Below, piece by piece: positions 9,281 through 18,312 of a DNA stretch of 64,000 nucleotides. The position numbers and the translations under genes were made by a program. Under the pieces are notes generated by a model. That model was not told the DNA's origin, ran no database searches, and was given only the letters and a program-made list of their open reading frames with translations. Position 1 is the stretch's first letter; each line of letters starts with the position of its first letter. The stretch comes from Microvirga massiliensis (GTDB lineage: Bacteria > Pseudomonadota > Alphaproteobacteria > Rhizobiales > Beijerinckiaceae): the NCBI RefSeq assembly GCF_001006805.1, contig NZ_LN811350.1, positions 649,201 to 713,200 on the forward strand. Direction: 5' to 3'.

Positions 9281-10186
9281 ATGAGCGCTGCGCCGCCGCC
9301 CGGCTTCAAGGCGTTCCGCCGCAAGGTGAACGGCATTGTCCTCGAAGGAGTCGAGGGCGGTCCCGCCGACGGTCCGCTCTGCATCCTGCTGCATGGATTC
9401 CCGGAGTTCTGGTGGGGCTGGCGTCATCAGCTCGAGCCGCTGGCCGCAGCAGGATCCCGGGTCATCGCACCGGACCAGCGCGGCTACCGTCGAAGCTCGA
9501 AACCGGTCTCGATTCGCGACTATCGCCTCCCTGATCTCGGCGAGGACATCGTCTCGCTCATCGAGGCCTCAGGATGCCGTGAGACCTTCATCGTTGGTCA
9601 TGACTGGGGAGGTGTGGTCGCCTGGTGGGTAGCGGCGCGCCGGCCCGATCTGGTTTCGGGACTCGTCATCCTGAACGCACCGCATCCCGACGTGATGCGG
9701 CCGTACCTGACGGAGCATCCGACGCAGCTCCTGCGCAGCGCATACGTGCCGTTCTTCCAGCTTTCCTTCATTCCGGAAGCGCTTCTGCGCGCCTTCGACT
9801 TCGCATTGCTGAAGCAGGCGCTGTGCCGGACGAGTCGCCCAGGAACGTTCTCGGACAGGGATCTTGAGATCTACGCGAATGCATGGCGCGAACCCGGCGC
9901 ACTGTCGGCGATGCTGAACTGGTATCGGGCTTTACGTCATGAATCCCCTGAGGCCGGAGTCGTGCCGGTCAGGACACTGGTGCTGTGGGGCGAACGGGAC
10001 GAAGCCCTTCAATCCGGCCTCGCGCCAGCCAGCCTGAACCGGTGCAAGGATGGTATGCTGCGACGTTTTCCGGACGCAACGCATTGGCTCCATCTCGAGG
10101 AGCCGAAGGCGGTGACAGCCGCCACCGTCGAGTTCTTGAGGGAAGCTACTCGGCCGCGCGCCGGGGACGTACCGTCAGGGGCGTGA
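9281..10186 (+). CDS. Alpha/beta hydrolase, epoxide hydrolase-like
   Basis: This 301-residue enzyme carries HGFPE (38-42) for the oxyanion hole, GHDWGG (106-111) with nucleophile Asp108, and ATHW with probable catalytic His268. The Asp nucleophile with HGFPE points to the epoxide hydrolase/haloalkane dehalogenase branch rather than serine esterases. The natural substrate is unknown. A GAGGGGTGGG ribosome binding site precedes the ATG, 8 bases after the glucan exporter gene, so they may share a transcript. Its 3' end overlaps the convergent CorC-like gene by 41 bases. Confidence 0.85.
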   Translation: MSAAPPPGFKAFRRKVNGIVLEGVEGGPADGPLCILLHGFPEFWWGWRHQLEPLAAAGSRVIAPDQRGYRRSSKPVSIRDYRLPDLGEDIVSLIEASGCRETFIVGHDWGGVVAWWVAARRPDLVSGLVILNAPHPDVMRPYLTEHPTQLLRSAYVPFFQLSFIPEALLRAFDFALLKQALCRTSRPGTFSDRDLEIYANAWREPGALSAMLNWYRALRHESPEAGVVPVRTLVLWGERDEALQSGLAPASLNRCKDGMLRRFPDATHWLHLEEPKAVTAATVEFLREATRPRAGDVPSGA

Positions 10187-11447
10187 TCTTGAGGGCGGTG
10201 ATCCGGTTGCGCGATTTGCGCAGCACTTGGAACCGGAAGCCGTGGAAGGTGAAAGCCTGCCCGGCATCGGGAATGGCGCGTGCTTCATGGATGACCAGTC
10301 CGGCGATAGTGGTCGCCTCCTCATCCGGCAGGTGCCAGTCGAGGGCGCGGTTGAGATCGCGGATCGGCACGGAGCCGTCGACATTCACGGAACCGTCCGG
10401 CTGCGGGCGGACGCCCTGCAGCGTGATGTCGTGCTCGTCCCGGATGTCGCCGACGATCTCCTCGAGGATGTCTTCGAGCGTCACGAGGCCCATGACCTCG
10501 CCGTATTCATCGACGACGAGCGCGAAATGCGTCTTCTTGGCGAGGAAGGCTTTGAGCTGATCACGCAGCGATGTCGTGTCGGGCACGAACCAAGTCTCGA
10601 GCGCGATGGCTTCGACGCGCAACTGGCTCGCATCGCCCCCGACGGCATCAAGTGCGCGCAGCAGGTCCTTGGAATGCAGGACGCCGATAATGTTTTCCTG
10701 ACTCCCGCGCCAGAGGGGCAGGCGCGTATACGGAGAGGACAGCACTTCGCGCACAATCTCCTCGGGCGGCAGATCCGCATTGATCGTTCGCATCTTGGTG
10801 CGGTGGACCATGACCTCCGAGACGGTGAGATCCGCAAGATCGAGCAGGCCTCCGAGCATGTCGCGCTCGTCCTTCACGACGCCGCCTTCCTTGTGCAGGA
10901 GGTCGACCTGTCCGCGAATTTCTTCGGTCGCCGAGAGGATCGGTTGGTTCGCGCCGATCCGGATTCCGAACGGCCGGAGCATAAGCCGCACGAGGCGCTC
11001 GACGGCGAGCGCCAGCGGTCCCAGCACGGCGACGGCGGCGGAGACGAAGCGCGAGAGCAGAAGAGAGGCCGCATCCGGCGCCGTGATCGCGAGCGTCTTC
11101 GGCAGAACCTCGGAGAAGACGATCACGAGGACCGACATGATGACGGTTGCATAGAGCGCGCCGTGGTCGCCGAAGATCCCGACCAGCACGCTCGTCGTGA
11201 AGGCGGATACACCGATATTGACGATGTTGTTGCCGATCAGCATCGACCCGATGAAGCGCTCGCGCATGTTCAGGAGGCGCGTGACGATCCGGGCCCTCGG
11301 ATCGCCGGCCCGCTCGAGGCCGTGCATGCGGGCGCGCGACGCCCCCGTGAAGGCCGTTTCCCCGGCCGAGAAGAAGGCGGACAGGATCAGGCAGGCGATC
11401 ACGATCGGAATCGCGAACCACGGATCGAGGGACGTGTCGTCAGTCAT
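10146..11447 (-). CDS. CNNM/CorC-HlyC family transporter-like membrane protein
   Basis: This 433-residue protein has an N-terminal DUF21 membrane domain (about 1-190), a CBS pair (about 205-330) and a C-terminal CorC/HlyC domain (about 345-425). The family is linked to Mg2+ or Co2+ efflux and to regulation of divalent cation levels. It follows aroB on the same strand after a 160-base gap, a neighbourhood kept across many Hyphomicrobiales. The start ATG at 11447 leads straight into the first hydrophobic helix (WFAIPIVIACLILSAFF). Confidence 0.9.
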   Translation of the reverse strand: MTDDTSLDPWFAIPIVIACLILSAFFSAGETAFTGASRARMHGLERAGDPRARIVTRLLNMRERFIGSMLIGNNIVNIGVSAFTTSVLVGIFGDHGALYATVIMSVLVIVFSEVLPKTLAITAPDAASLLLSRFVSAAVAVLGPLALAVERLVRLMLRPFGIRIGANQPILSATEEIRGQVDLLHKEGGVVKDERDMLGGLLDLADLTVSEVMVHRTKMRTINADLPPEEIVREVLSSPYTRLPLWRGSQENIIGVLHSKDLLRALDAVGGDASQLRVEAIALETWFVPDTTSLRDQLKAFLAKKTHFALVVDEYGEVMGLVTLEDILEEIVGDIRDEHDITLQGVRPQPDGSVNVDGSVPIRDLNRALDWHLPDEEATTIAGLVIHEARAIPDAGQAFTFHGFRFQVLRKSRNRITALKITPLTVRPRRAAE

Positions 11448-11607
11448 GAATGGTCAACGCATTGTCTCGGCCAACCGGCGAGATGGGCTGGCGTCTTTTG
11501 TTTCGGCGCCGGGCCAGATCGGCCTGGTCGAGCCGGAGAGGTACCTCGGCCGTCTCAGGATCCGATATCGTTCGGTGCTGGCCCCGCCCAAAGGCGGCCG
11601 GAGCGCC

Positions 11608-12750
11608 TCAGCGCGCCGCTTCCTCGCTGAGGAACGCGCGCACGGCATCCGCGGGCACGCGAGGGGCGATGAAGCTCTGTCCGATCCCTCTCGCGAGAAT
11701 GAAGGTGAGGGCACCGTCCTTCACCTTCTTATCCTGCGCCATGGCGGCGAGGACATCGTCGACGGAGCCCCAGCCACCCGGGATCTGAGCCGGCCGCACC
11801 GGGAGGCCGACACTCTCCAGATGAGCGACGACCCGCTCCGCGTCGGAAGGCGGGCACAATCCCTGGCGCACGGAAAACCGGTACGCGAGAGCCATGCCGA
11901 TCGCGACGGCCTCGCCATGAATCAGCCGTTCCGGATCATAGCCGGCGATCCGTTCGAGCGCGTGCCCGAAGGTATGGCCAAGATTCAGGAGGGCGCGGTC
12001 GCCCTCCTCGCGCTCGTCCCGGGCGACGATGGCCGCCTTGGCGCGGCAGCACTGGGCGACGGCCTCGTCCCGCTCCGCGCCGCCGGCGAAGATCGCGGGC
12101 CAGTGCCGTTCGCACCAAGTGAAGAAATCGGGATCGTCGATCAGCCCGTACTTCACGACCTCTGCGTAGCCGGCCCGCATCTCGCGCGCAGGCAACGTGT
12201 CGAGGAGGGCCGTATCGGAGATCACGAGGCTCGGCTGGTGGAAAGCGCCGACGAGGTTCTTACCCCAGCGTGAATTGATTCCGGTCTTCCCGCCGACTGA
12301 CGAATCGACCTGCGCGAGGAGAGACGTCGGGATCTGCACCAGCCGGACGCCCCGGCGCACGATCGCGGCCGCGAAGCCCGCGAGATCCCCGACGACGCCG
12401 CCCCCGAGGGCGACGACGAGATCGCCTCGCTCGATGCGCGCGGCGAGAATGGCGTCGCAGACCCGCTCCAGTTCGGCAAAGGACTTCGAGCCCTCTCCTG
12501 GTGGCACCACGACGGTCTCGGTTCGCAGGCCCGCTTGGCCGAGAGCGGCCCGCAGCTTCGCGCCGTGGCTAGCCTCGACATTCCCGTCCGTCACGACCGC
12601 GGCGGCACGGGCCTGCAGCGCGGCGAGGAGTTCGCCCGCCCGTGCGAGAAGGTCCCGGCCGACGAGAATCTCATAGCTTCGGTCGCCGAGGGCAACGGGA
12701 ACGCGGATCTCGTTTCCTTCGGGGAGTCTGGGCGCAGGCGAGGTGCTCAC
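11608..12750 (-). CDS. aroB: 3-dehydroquinate synthase
   Basis: It converts DAHP to 3-dehydroquinate, the second step of the shikimate pathway, in the cytoplasm with NAD+ and a divalent metal. The glycine-rich GGGVVGDLAGFAA motif for NAD and the GHTFGHALE metal-binding stretch are present. I start it at the GTG at 12750, which overlaps the aroK stop as GTGA and gives 380 residues. An ATG at 12780 would add ten residues (rich in Arg/Lys) and overlap aroK further. aroK lies directly upstream, so the two are translationally coupled. Confidence 0.93.
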   Translation of the reverse strand: MSTSPAPRLPEGNEIRVPVALGDRSYEILVGRDLLARAGELLAALQARAAAVVTDGNVEASHGAKLRAALGQAGLRTETVVVPPGEGSKSFAELERVCDAILAARIERGDLVVALGGGVVGDLAGFAAAIVRRGVRLVQIPTSLLAQVDSSVGGKTGINSRWGKNLVGAFHQPSLVISDTALLDTLPAREMRAGYAEVVKYGLIDDPDFFTWCERHWPAIFAGGAERDEAVAQCCRAKAAIVARDEREEGDRALLNLGHTFGHALERIAGYDPERLIHGEAVAIGMALAYRFSVRQGLCPPSDAERVVAHLESVGLPVRPAQIPGGWGSVDDVLAAMAQDKKVKDGALTFILARGIGQSFIAPRVPADAVRAFLSEEAAR

Positions 12751-13376
12751 GGCGCGACCTCGCGACTTTCGTCGAGCCACCTCGTGAGGGCGCCCGTGAT
12801 GTCCGAGACGATCCGGTCGTGCGGAGCGTCATAGGACTCGATGGTCAGGTCGGACTCTCCGTAGACGGGATAGCGTACGTCGATCAGTTTCCTCATCATG
12901 CCTTCGGGGTCCGGTGTCTGGAGGAGGGGGCGGTTCGAGCGGCGTCGCACCCGGCGCATCAGGACGTCGAGGTCCGCCCTCAGCCAGATCGAGATCCCCC
13001 GCTCGGCAACGCGCTGGCGGGTCTCCTCGCTCATAAAGGCGCCGCCTCCGGTCGCGAGCACGATCGGTCCTTGCTGGAGGAGCCGTGCGATGACGCGGCG
13101 CTCGCCGTCGCGGAAGTAGTCCTCGCCATAGACCGCGAAGATCTCGGGGATCGTCATCCCGGCGGCCGTCTCGATCTCCTGGTCAGCGTCGAGGAAGGGC
13201 AGGCCGAGCTTCTGGGCGAGACGACGGCCAATCGTGCTCTTCCCCGCGCCCATCAAGCCGACGAGCACGAGAGACCGCCCGCCAAGCCGGCGGGTGAGGG
13301 GATGTATGCCTGCGGCGTGACCCAGGCCGCGCTCGCTCGGCGGAGGGAGCGCGTGGGGGCCGCTCATCTCGTTCAT
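12747..13376 (-). CDS. aroK: Shikimate kinase
   Basis: This 209-residue kinase phosphorylates shikimate with ATP. The P-loop GLMGAGKST lies at 40-48, the shikimate-binding GGGAF loop follows, and the lid carries paired arginines (RRRSNRPLL). The ATG at 13376 gives a typical alphaproteobacterial length with a short extension before the kinase core. The open frame continues upstream for about 98 more codons, but that part is Arg-rich with no family match, so I exclude it. The stop overlaps the proposed aroB GTG. Confidence 0.92.
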   Translation of the reverse strand: MNEMSGPHALPPPSERGLGHAAGIHPLTRRLGGRSLVLVGLMGAGKSTIGRRLAQKLGLPFLDADQEIETAAGMTIPEIFAVYGEDYFRDGERRVIARLLQQGPIVLATGGGAFMSEETRQRVAERGISIWLRADLDVLMRRVRRRSNRPLLQTPDPEGMMRKLIDVRYPVYGESDLTIESYDAPHDRIVSDITGALTRWLDESREVAP

Positions 13377-13629
13377 GTTCCTATCCGTAGCACGAGAGGA
13401 GATGCCGGCAAGAGTGGAGCGTGGTCGTCGAGCCCTCTGGCAACGGGAATGCGCCCGGAATCTCCACCTCTCTCCTTTAAGAATTCGGCACCCGCCGGCA
13501 TGTGGCTCGGAGCTGCTGGCGTGTTCCGCGCGGCTTCGTATCCGGCATTCGGTTTTCGGCTGTGGCCACGCTGCTCTTGCCATCGGGGAGCGCCCATGGT
13601 GTAGGGTCCCGAACTTGCTCGAGATCTCA

Positions 13630-13776
13630 GTGCCGACCCTTTTCCGGTTTCTTTTCGTTATCGCGATCATCGCCGGTCTCGTCTACGCAGCCATGTTCGC
13701 CCTCGCGACCCTGGTGGAGCCCGAGCCGCGCGAGATGACCATCACGGTCCCGAACAATCGCCTGTCGGGACGATGA
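13630..13776 (+). CDS. Conserved small membrane protein next to xerD
   Basis: A 48-residue product with a GTG start at 13630: one hydrophobic helix (RFLFVIAIIAGLVYAAMFAL), then an acidic/polar tail VEPEPREMTITVPNN. A small single-pass protein with a MTI-VP tail at this place, between aroK and xerD, is typical of Hyphomicrobiales. Function is unknown. The open frame extends far upstream without likely start or family residues. The GTG choice follows the family pattern of a helix that begins almost at once. It ends 76 bases before xerD. Confidence 0.6.
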   Translation: MPTLFRFLFVIAIIAGLVYAAMFALATLVEPEPREMTITVPNNRLSGR

Positions 13777-13852
13777 TTGCCCGGCTGCGTGGCCTCTCGA
13801 AGTCCCGTCGTCCGGAGGGCATCGTTCCGCTCCGCTGCATGTCACCTGCGTC

Positions 13853-14779
13853 ATGAGTGCCGGACGCCACGCGGACCTGTTTCTCGACATGCTGGCCGCA
13901 GAGCGGGGCGCCGCGCGGAACACCCTGGAGGCCTACAGGCGGGATCTCGTCGATTATCTGGATTTCTGCCGAGAGGCCGGGATCGAGCCCGCCCGCGCCA
14001 AGGCGAGCCATATCCGGGCCTTTCTCGCGAGCCTCGACGAACGGGGATTGAAGGCGACCTCGGCGGCCCGCCGGCTCTCGGCCGTGCGGCAGTTCCACAA
14101 GTTTCTCTATACCGAGGGTTATGCCCCCGAGGATCCCACGGCCGCCATCGGCGCCCCGAAGCGCGGCCGAGGGTTGCCGAAGACCCTGTCCGTCGACGAA
14201 GTCGACCGCTTGCTCGCCGTGGCGCAGGAAGGCGCAACGCTGGCCGAGAGCAGCGGAGCCCGGCTGCGCGCGCTGCGCATGGCCTGCCTCCTGGAACTCC
14301 TTTACGCGACGGGTCTGCGTGTCTCCGAGCTCGTGGCCCTCCCATTGCGGGCCGCCAAGACCCGGGACCGCTTCCTGATCGTGCGTGGGAAGGGGAGCAA
14401 GGAGCGCCTCGTTCCGCTGACCGATGCCGCGCGAGAGGCCTGCCGGGCCTACGTGGCCGAACTCGAGAAAGCCGACCGCGTTGGCGGCGCATGGCTCTTC
14501 CCGGCCGATAGCGAGAGCGGGCACCTCACGCGACAGGCCTTTGCCCGGGATCTCAAGGTGATCGCTGCTGCGGCCGGTCTGCGCACCGACAAGGTAAGCC
14601 CGCACGTCCTTCGCCATGCCTTTGCGAGCCATCTCCTGCAGAATGGTGCCGACCTCCGCGTCGTGCAGGAGCTCCTTGGGCACGCCGACGTGTCGACGAC
14701 GCAGATCTACACACATGTCCTCGACGAGCGCCTGAAGAGCATGGTGCGGGATCTGCATCCGCTCGCGCAGAAGGAGTGA
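13853..14779 (+). CDS. xerD: Site-specific tyrosine recombinase XerD
   Basis: This 308-residue recombinase resolves chromosome dimers at dif with XerC. The SAM-like N-terminal DNA-binding domain (about 5-90) precedes the catalytic domain with Arg156 (ATGLRVSE), Lys180 (GKGSKER), His251 and Arg254 (HVLRHAF), His277 (GHADVSTTQ) and nucleophile Tyr286 (IYTH). All catalytic residues are intact. Location divergent from aroK-aroB is the standard chromosomal place in this group, so this is the housekeeping recombinase, not an integrase of a mobile element. Confidence 0.93.
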   Translation: MSAGRHADLFLDMLAAERGAARNTLEAYRRDLVDYLDFCREAGIEPARAKASHIRAFLASLDERGLKATSAARRLSAVRQFHKFLYTEGYAPEDPTAAIGAPKRGRGLPKTLSVDEVDRLLAVAQEGATLAESSGARLRALRMACLLELLYATGLRVSELVALPLRAAKTRDRFLIVRGKGSKERLVPLTDAAREACRAYVAELEKADRVGGAWLFPADSESGHLTRQAFARDLKVIAAAAGLRTDKVSPHVLRHAFASHLLQNGADLRVVQELLGHADVSTTQIYTHVLDERLKSMVRDLHPLAQKE

Positions 14780-14863
14780 TCGGCAGTCTAGTCGGTTGCG
14801 CTCCGCACCGGCGAGGCCAGTCAGAGCGACCACGGCGGCGATCTGGTGACGGGACGGTGCACC

Positions 14864-14979
14864 TTGGATCACTTCGCTCCGCTCGCGACAACGGTACGGA
14901 CGCGATAGCGCGAGGAGCACGACCGAGAGCGGCATGGCGCCGGACACGCTGCGTCATTGCGAACGAAGTGAAGCAATCC
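14864..14979. repeat. Dispersed repeat arms, copy 2, in reversed order
   Basis: The arm at 14864-14893 (TTGGATCACTTCGCTCCGC...) and the arm at 14952-14979 (CGTCATTGCGAACG...AATCC) are the two arms of the 7219-7299 element, but with their order swapped, so the CGTCATTGCG ends face inward. The stretch 14780-15078 between xerD and the next gene holds these arms and no gene that I can support. Confidence 0.75.
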
Positions 14980-15078
14980 GGGCTTCGAGTGGGGTCCCTG
15001 ATACGACCCAGTCACTCTGCATCAGCACGGGAACCCGACCTTGGCCGTAGCCGTTGTTTTTCTCTCGGAGGAATCGCG

Positions 15079-15369
15079 ATGCGCGTCGGGCTTACTGGTT
15101 TGATACTCCTGTCGATGTGCTCGGCTGCCGGTGCCGCGGACTACCGCCAAGAGCTCGTCGGTTTCGTGGAGCCCTACGTCATCGAGGCTTATCCGCCCGT
15201 TCGCATCATTCGCGAAAGACCGCTTCCCTGTGCCCGATGCCGTGGCGATTTGCTGCCCTGGGGAGGGCTGCGCAAGACCTACAAGGTGGGGCTCCCCTGG
15301 GGCGGGTTGCGGGACGATTGCGCGCCCGTCCGGCCCGTGCGGAGAACCGTGATCTCCGTGAAGGGATAG
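15079..15369 (+). CDS. Small secreted protein with repeated LPWGGLR motif, function unknown
   Basis: A 96-residue product with a good ribosome binding site (GGAGG at 15067-15071) and a clear signal peptide ending about SAAGAA-D (residue 20). The mature part is basic, has three cysteines (in CARC and DDC contexts) and carries LPWGGLR twice, 12 residues apart. It should be periplasmic or secreted. I do not recognise a family. Its end is 12 bases from the convergent metW stop. Confidence 0.65.
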   Translation: MRVGLTGLILLSMCSAAGAADYRQELVGFVEPYVIEAYPPVRIIRERPLPCARCRGDLLPWGGLRKTYKVGLPWGGLRDDCAPVRPVRRTVISVKG

Positions 15370-15381
15370 CGTCGGCTCCTC

Positions 15382-15999
15382 TCAGCCGCGCCGCAGCAGG
15401 AAGACGGCCTGCTCGCCGAACATGTTCCAGAACCACCAGGGAAGGACGACCTGGATCGGCCGGCCTCCTGCGTTCAGGGCCACGGCTCTCTCGATCCGGG
15501 CTCCGACCTCCCGGCAGAGCTCCACGAAATCGCGGATCGTGCAGAAGTGGATGTTCGGCGTGTCGTACCACGAATAGGGCAGGTTGCTCGTGATCGGCAT
15601 CCGGCCGCGGGTGAGGAGATCGAGCCTAACCTTCCAGTGGCCGAAATTCGGGAAGGAGACGATCGCGTGCCGGCCGATCCGCAGGAGATGCTCGAGCACG
15701 ACGCGCGGCTGCCGCGTCGCCTGGATGGTCTGCGAGAGGATCACGTAGTCGAAAGCGTCGTCCGGATAATCGGCAAGATCCGTGTCGGCGTCGCCCTGGA
15801 TCACCGGCAGGCCTTTCGCGAGACAATCGCTGACGCCTTCGCGGGACAGTTCGATGCCGCGCCCGTCAGTGCCCCGCCGCTCCTGCAACAAGGCCAGAAG
15901 CGTGCCGTCGCCGCAGCCGATGTCGAGCACCCGGGAGCCTGGCGCCACCATCTCGGTCACGAGCAGGAAATCGAGACGTGTCTGCGGAGCCTCGATCAT
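15382..15999 (-). CDS. metW: Methionine biosynthesis protein MetW
   Basis: This 205-residue methyltransferase-fold protein has the SAM-type glycine loop [11 protein letters not shown] (about 24-34) and an [10 protein letters not shown] segment typical of MetW. MetW supports MetX in homoserine acylation in many Proteobacteria. The ATG at 15999 overlaps the metX stop as ATGA, so the two are translationally coupled. The same frame stays open far upstream through metX, but that part has no family match. Confidence 0.9.
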   Translation of the reverse strand: MIEAPQTRLDFLLVTEMVAPGSRVLDIGCGDGTLLALLQERRGTDGRGIELSREGVSDCLAKGLPVIQGDADTDLADYPDDAFDYVILSQTIQATRQPRVVLEHLLRIGRHAIVSFPNFGHWKVRLDLLTRGRMPITSNLPYSWYDTPNIHFCTIRDFVELCREVGARIERAVALNAGGRPIQVVLPWWFWNMFGEQAVFLLRRG

Positions 16000-17174
16000 G
16001 CGATGCCCCGGGCACGGGCAGCGGCATCGATGAAGCCATGCGCCGCTGCGAACATCTCGGGTTCGTCGAGCAGGAAGGCGTCGTGGCCCTTGTCGCTCGC
16101 GATCTCGACGAAGCCGACGGAGGCCCCGGCGGCATTCAGGGCATGCATGATCGCGCGGGAATCGGCGGTCGGGAACAGCCAGTCCGACGTGAACGAGATC
16201 AGGCAAAACCGCGTGCGGCTTCCCTGGAAGGCGCGGGCGAGCACGCCGCCATGCTCGGCGGCGAGATCGAAGTAATCCATTGCGCGCGTGACGTAGAGAT
16301 ACGAATTCGCGTCGAAGCGCTCCACGAAGGTGAAGCCCTGGTAGCGCAGATAGCTCTCGATCTGGAAATCGGCGTCGAAGGAGAAGGTCGGTGCGCTCCG
16401 ATCCTGGAGATTGCGCCCGAATTTGCGGTGCAGCGCCTTCTCGGAGAGATAGGTGATGTGGGCTCCCATGCGGGCCACGGCGAGTCCCTTCGTCGGGCGC
16501 GTCCCCGCTTCGAGATAGCGTCCGCCGCGCCAGTCCGGATCGGCCATGATGGCTTGGCGGCCGACCTCGTGAAACGCGATGTTCTGCGCCGAGTGGCGCG
16601 CGGCCGCCGCGATCGGCAGAGCGCTGAACACGCGGTTCGGATAACGGGATGCCCACTCGAGCACCTGCATGCCGCCCATCGATCCGCCGGCGACGCAGAA
16701 GAGGGTTTCGATCCCGAGCCGGTCGATCAGCTTCGCCTGGGCGCGCACCATGTCGGCAATCGTCACGACGGGGAAATCGATGGCGTAGGCTCGCCCGGTT
16801 GCAGGATCGCGTGAGGCCGGCCCGGTCGTCCCCATGCAGCCGCCGATCACGTTGGCGCAGATCACGAAGAACCGGTTGGTATCGAGCGGCCGGCCGGGGC
16901 CGACCATCGTCTCCCACCAACCTGGCTTGCCGGTCACCGGATGGATGTTCGCGACGTGCTGGTCGCCCGTGAGGGCATGGCAGATCAGGACCGCGTTCGA
17001 ACGGTCCTCGTTGAGGACGCCATAGGTCTGATACGCGATCTGCCAGGGTGCGATGGAGACACCAGCATCCATCCCCAGGGGCTCATCTGGGCCAAAATGG
17101 GCAACGAGGCTGGCGGGGGCGTCGATCTGGCTGGTCGGCTCGGCGAACAGCCGTTTCGGCTCGGTCACGGTCAT
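15996..17174 (-). CDS. metX: Homoserine O-acyltransferase (acetyl or succinyl)
   Basis: This 392-residue alpha/beta-hydrolase-fold enzyme acylates homoserine, the entry step to methionine. The triad is visible: Ser165 in GGSMGG, Asp331 in FTSDWLF and His364 in DKGHD. MetX proteins of Proteobacteria may use acetyl- or succinyl-CoA, and sequence by eye does not settle which. It is the first gene of metX-metW. The ATG lacks a clear Shine-Dalgarno sequence and is preceded within three bases by a small hairpin (17178-17193). Confidence 0.92.
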   Translation of the reverse strand: MTVTEPKRLFAEPTSQIDAPASLVAHFGPDEPLGMDAGVSIAPWQIAYQTYGVLNEDRSNAVLICHALTGDQHVANIHPVTGKPGWWETMVGPGRPLDTNRFFVICANVIGGCMGTTGPASRDPATGRAYAIDFPVVTIADMVRAQAKLIDRLGIETLFCVAGGSMGGMQVLEWASRYPNRVFSALPIAAAARHSAQNIAFHEVGRQAIMADPDWRGGRYLEAGTRPTKGLAVARMGAHITYLSEKALHRKFGRNLQDRSAPTFSFDADFQIESYLRYQGFTFVERFDANSYLYVTRAMDYFDLAAEHGGVLARAFQGSRTRFCLISFTSDWLFPTADSRAIMHALNAAGASVGFVEIASDKGHDAFLLDEPEMFAAAHGFIDAAARARGIA

Positions 17175-17177
17175 GTC

Positions 17178-17193
17178 GTTCGGTTACACGAAC
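17178..17193 (-). promoter_or_regulatory. Small hairpin directly before the metX start
   Basis: GTTCG (17178-17182) and CGAAC (17189-17193) can pair around a 6-base loop. The 3' foot is 3 bases from the metX ATG, where a ribosome binding site would normally be. It could affect translation start. I see no SAM-II riboswitch consensus around it. Confidence 0.35.
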
Positions 17194-17295
17194 GCACCGG
17201 TAGAAGGAACGGATACGTCCGTCAACGAAGCGGGGTCCGAAAGTGGCTTCCATCCCTTGGCAGGAGCCCTCCGGCTTGCGAAAGGATGGCCGCGT

Positions 17296-18156
17296 ATGGC
17301 TGGACGTTTCATGACCGCGAAATCACCTGCTCCCGACCTCTCGACCCTGAGGGCCGAGATCGATCGCCTCGACGAAGCGATGCACCGTCTCCTGATGGAG
17401 CGCGGCAGGATCATCGATCGGCTCATCGCGACGAAGGGCACTTCCGAATCGGGCCAGGCCTTCCGGCCGGGCCGGGAAGCCGCCATGATGCGGATGCTCG
17501 CCGCCCGGCACGCGGGCCTCCTGCCTCTCGACACGGTCGAAGGGATCTGGCGGGTGATCATCGCAACCTTCACCTACGTTCAGGCCCCCTTCTCGGTTCA
17601 CGCGGACATCTCCGGCGGGGACGCGCCTATGCGGGATTCGGCGCGGTTCCATTTCGGTTTCACGGTCCCCTATGTGGCCCACGCCACGGCCTCCGATGTC
17701 ATCGAGGCCGTGGCCAGCTCCCGGGGAGACCTCGGCATTTTCCGCCTCGATCAGGGTGCGTCGGCCGGAGCCTGGTGGCGTTCGCTCATCAGTGCCGGAC
17801 GCCCGCGCATCATCGCCCGGCTGCCCTTCATCGAGCGCCCGGACCACCCCGCGGGAACGCCCGTCTTCGTGATCTCACAGCCCCTGGCCGAGGCGGCGGT
17901 TCGCGACGAGATCCTGTATGCGATCACGTTCGAGCGCTGGAACAGGGCGGCGGCAAAGGCTCTCGACCGGCTCGGATGCGAGGTCATCGCCAGTGCGGCC
18001 GATCCGATCGGCCTTTCCGGCCTCGTTGCGGCTCCGGGCGCGCTGATGCCGGAAAAGATTTCGGCTGCGCTCGCCGCTGCAGGGGCCCATCCCGGACCCC
18101 TCGTGGAGGTCGGCTCCCACGCGAGTCGGTTCAGCCTCGGTGGGGAGAGCCGCTGA
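17296..18156 (+). CDS. Chorismate mutase (AroQ type) with extra C-terminal domain
   Basis: This 286-residue protein opens with an AroQ-type helical chorismate mutase domain (about 15-105), with LRAEIDRLDEAMHRLLMERG and a later PLDTVEGIWRVII segment. About 180 residues follow that weakly resemble a prephenate dehydratase-like fold (GDLGIFRLDQG, RFHFGFTVPY), but I see no clear catalytic TRF motif, so that domain may be regulatory or degenerate. The start at 17296 is chosen because AAAGGA lies 9 bases upstream. An ATG at 17311 is possible. The gene precedes hisC and tyrC, so it probably feeds prephenate to tyrosine and phenylalanine synthesis. Confidence 0.85.
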   Translation: MAGRFMTAKSPAPDLSTLRAEIDRLDEAMHRLLMERGRIIDRLIATKGTSESGQAFRPGREAAMMRMLAARHAGLLPLDTVEGIWRVIIATFTYVQAPFSVHADISGGDAPMRDSARFHFGFTVPYVAHATASDVIEAVASSRGDLGIFRLDQGASAGAWWRSLISAGRPRIIARLPFIERPDHPAGTPVFVISQPLAEAAVRDEILYAITFERWNRAAAKALDRLGCEVIASAADPIGLSGLVAAPGALMPEKISAALAAAGAHPGPLVEVGSHASRFSLGGESR

Positions 18157-18312
18157 GCCTCACGCGCGAGATTTCCAACGCTGGGATCGGGAAGCGCTCG
18201 GTGAGCTGCGGCCGGTGCATGTCCGACCAGCTGATTTTTGAGGACGCGCCCTCTCCCCTTCACCCAAAAATGTTCTAGACCGCTCGCGCAAAGCGAGACC
18301 AAGGACCCTGTC

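Noticed and set aside
10227..11630. 467-codon open frame antisense to the CorC-type gene
   Set aside because: Its translation is Arg/Glu/Asp-rich with no recognisable fold, while the minus-strand gene has DUF21, CBS and CorC domains.
15382..16920. A fused 512-codon protein ending as MetW
   Set aside because: The upstream part is antisense-like shadow of metX in a different frame. MetW has its own ATG at 15999, coupled to the metX stop.
17174..17310. SAM-II riboswitch upstream of metX
   Set aside because: The conserved GUGAUAAAU and GCUAAA blocks of SAM-II are not present; only a small hairpin is seen.
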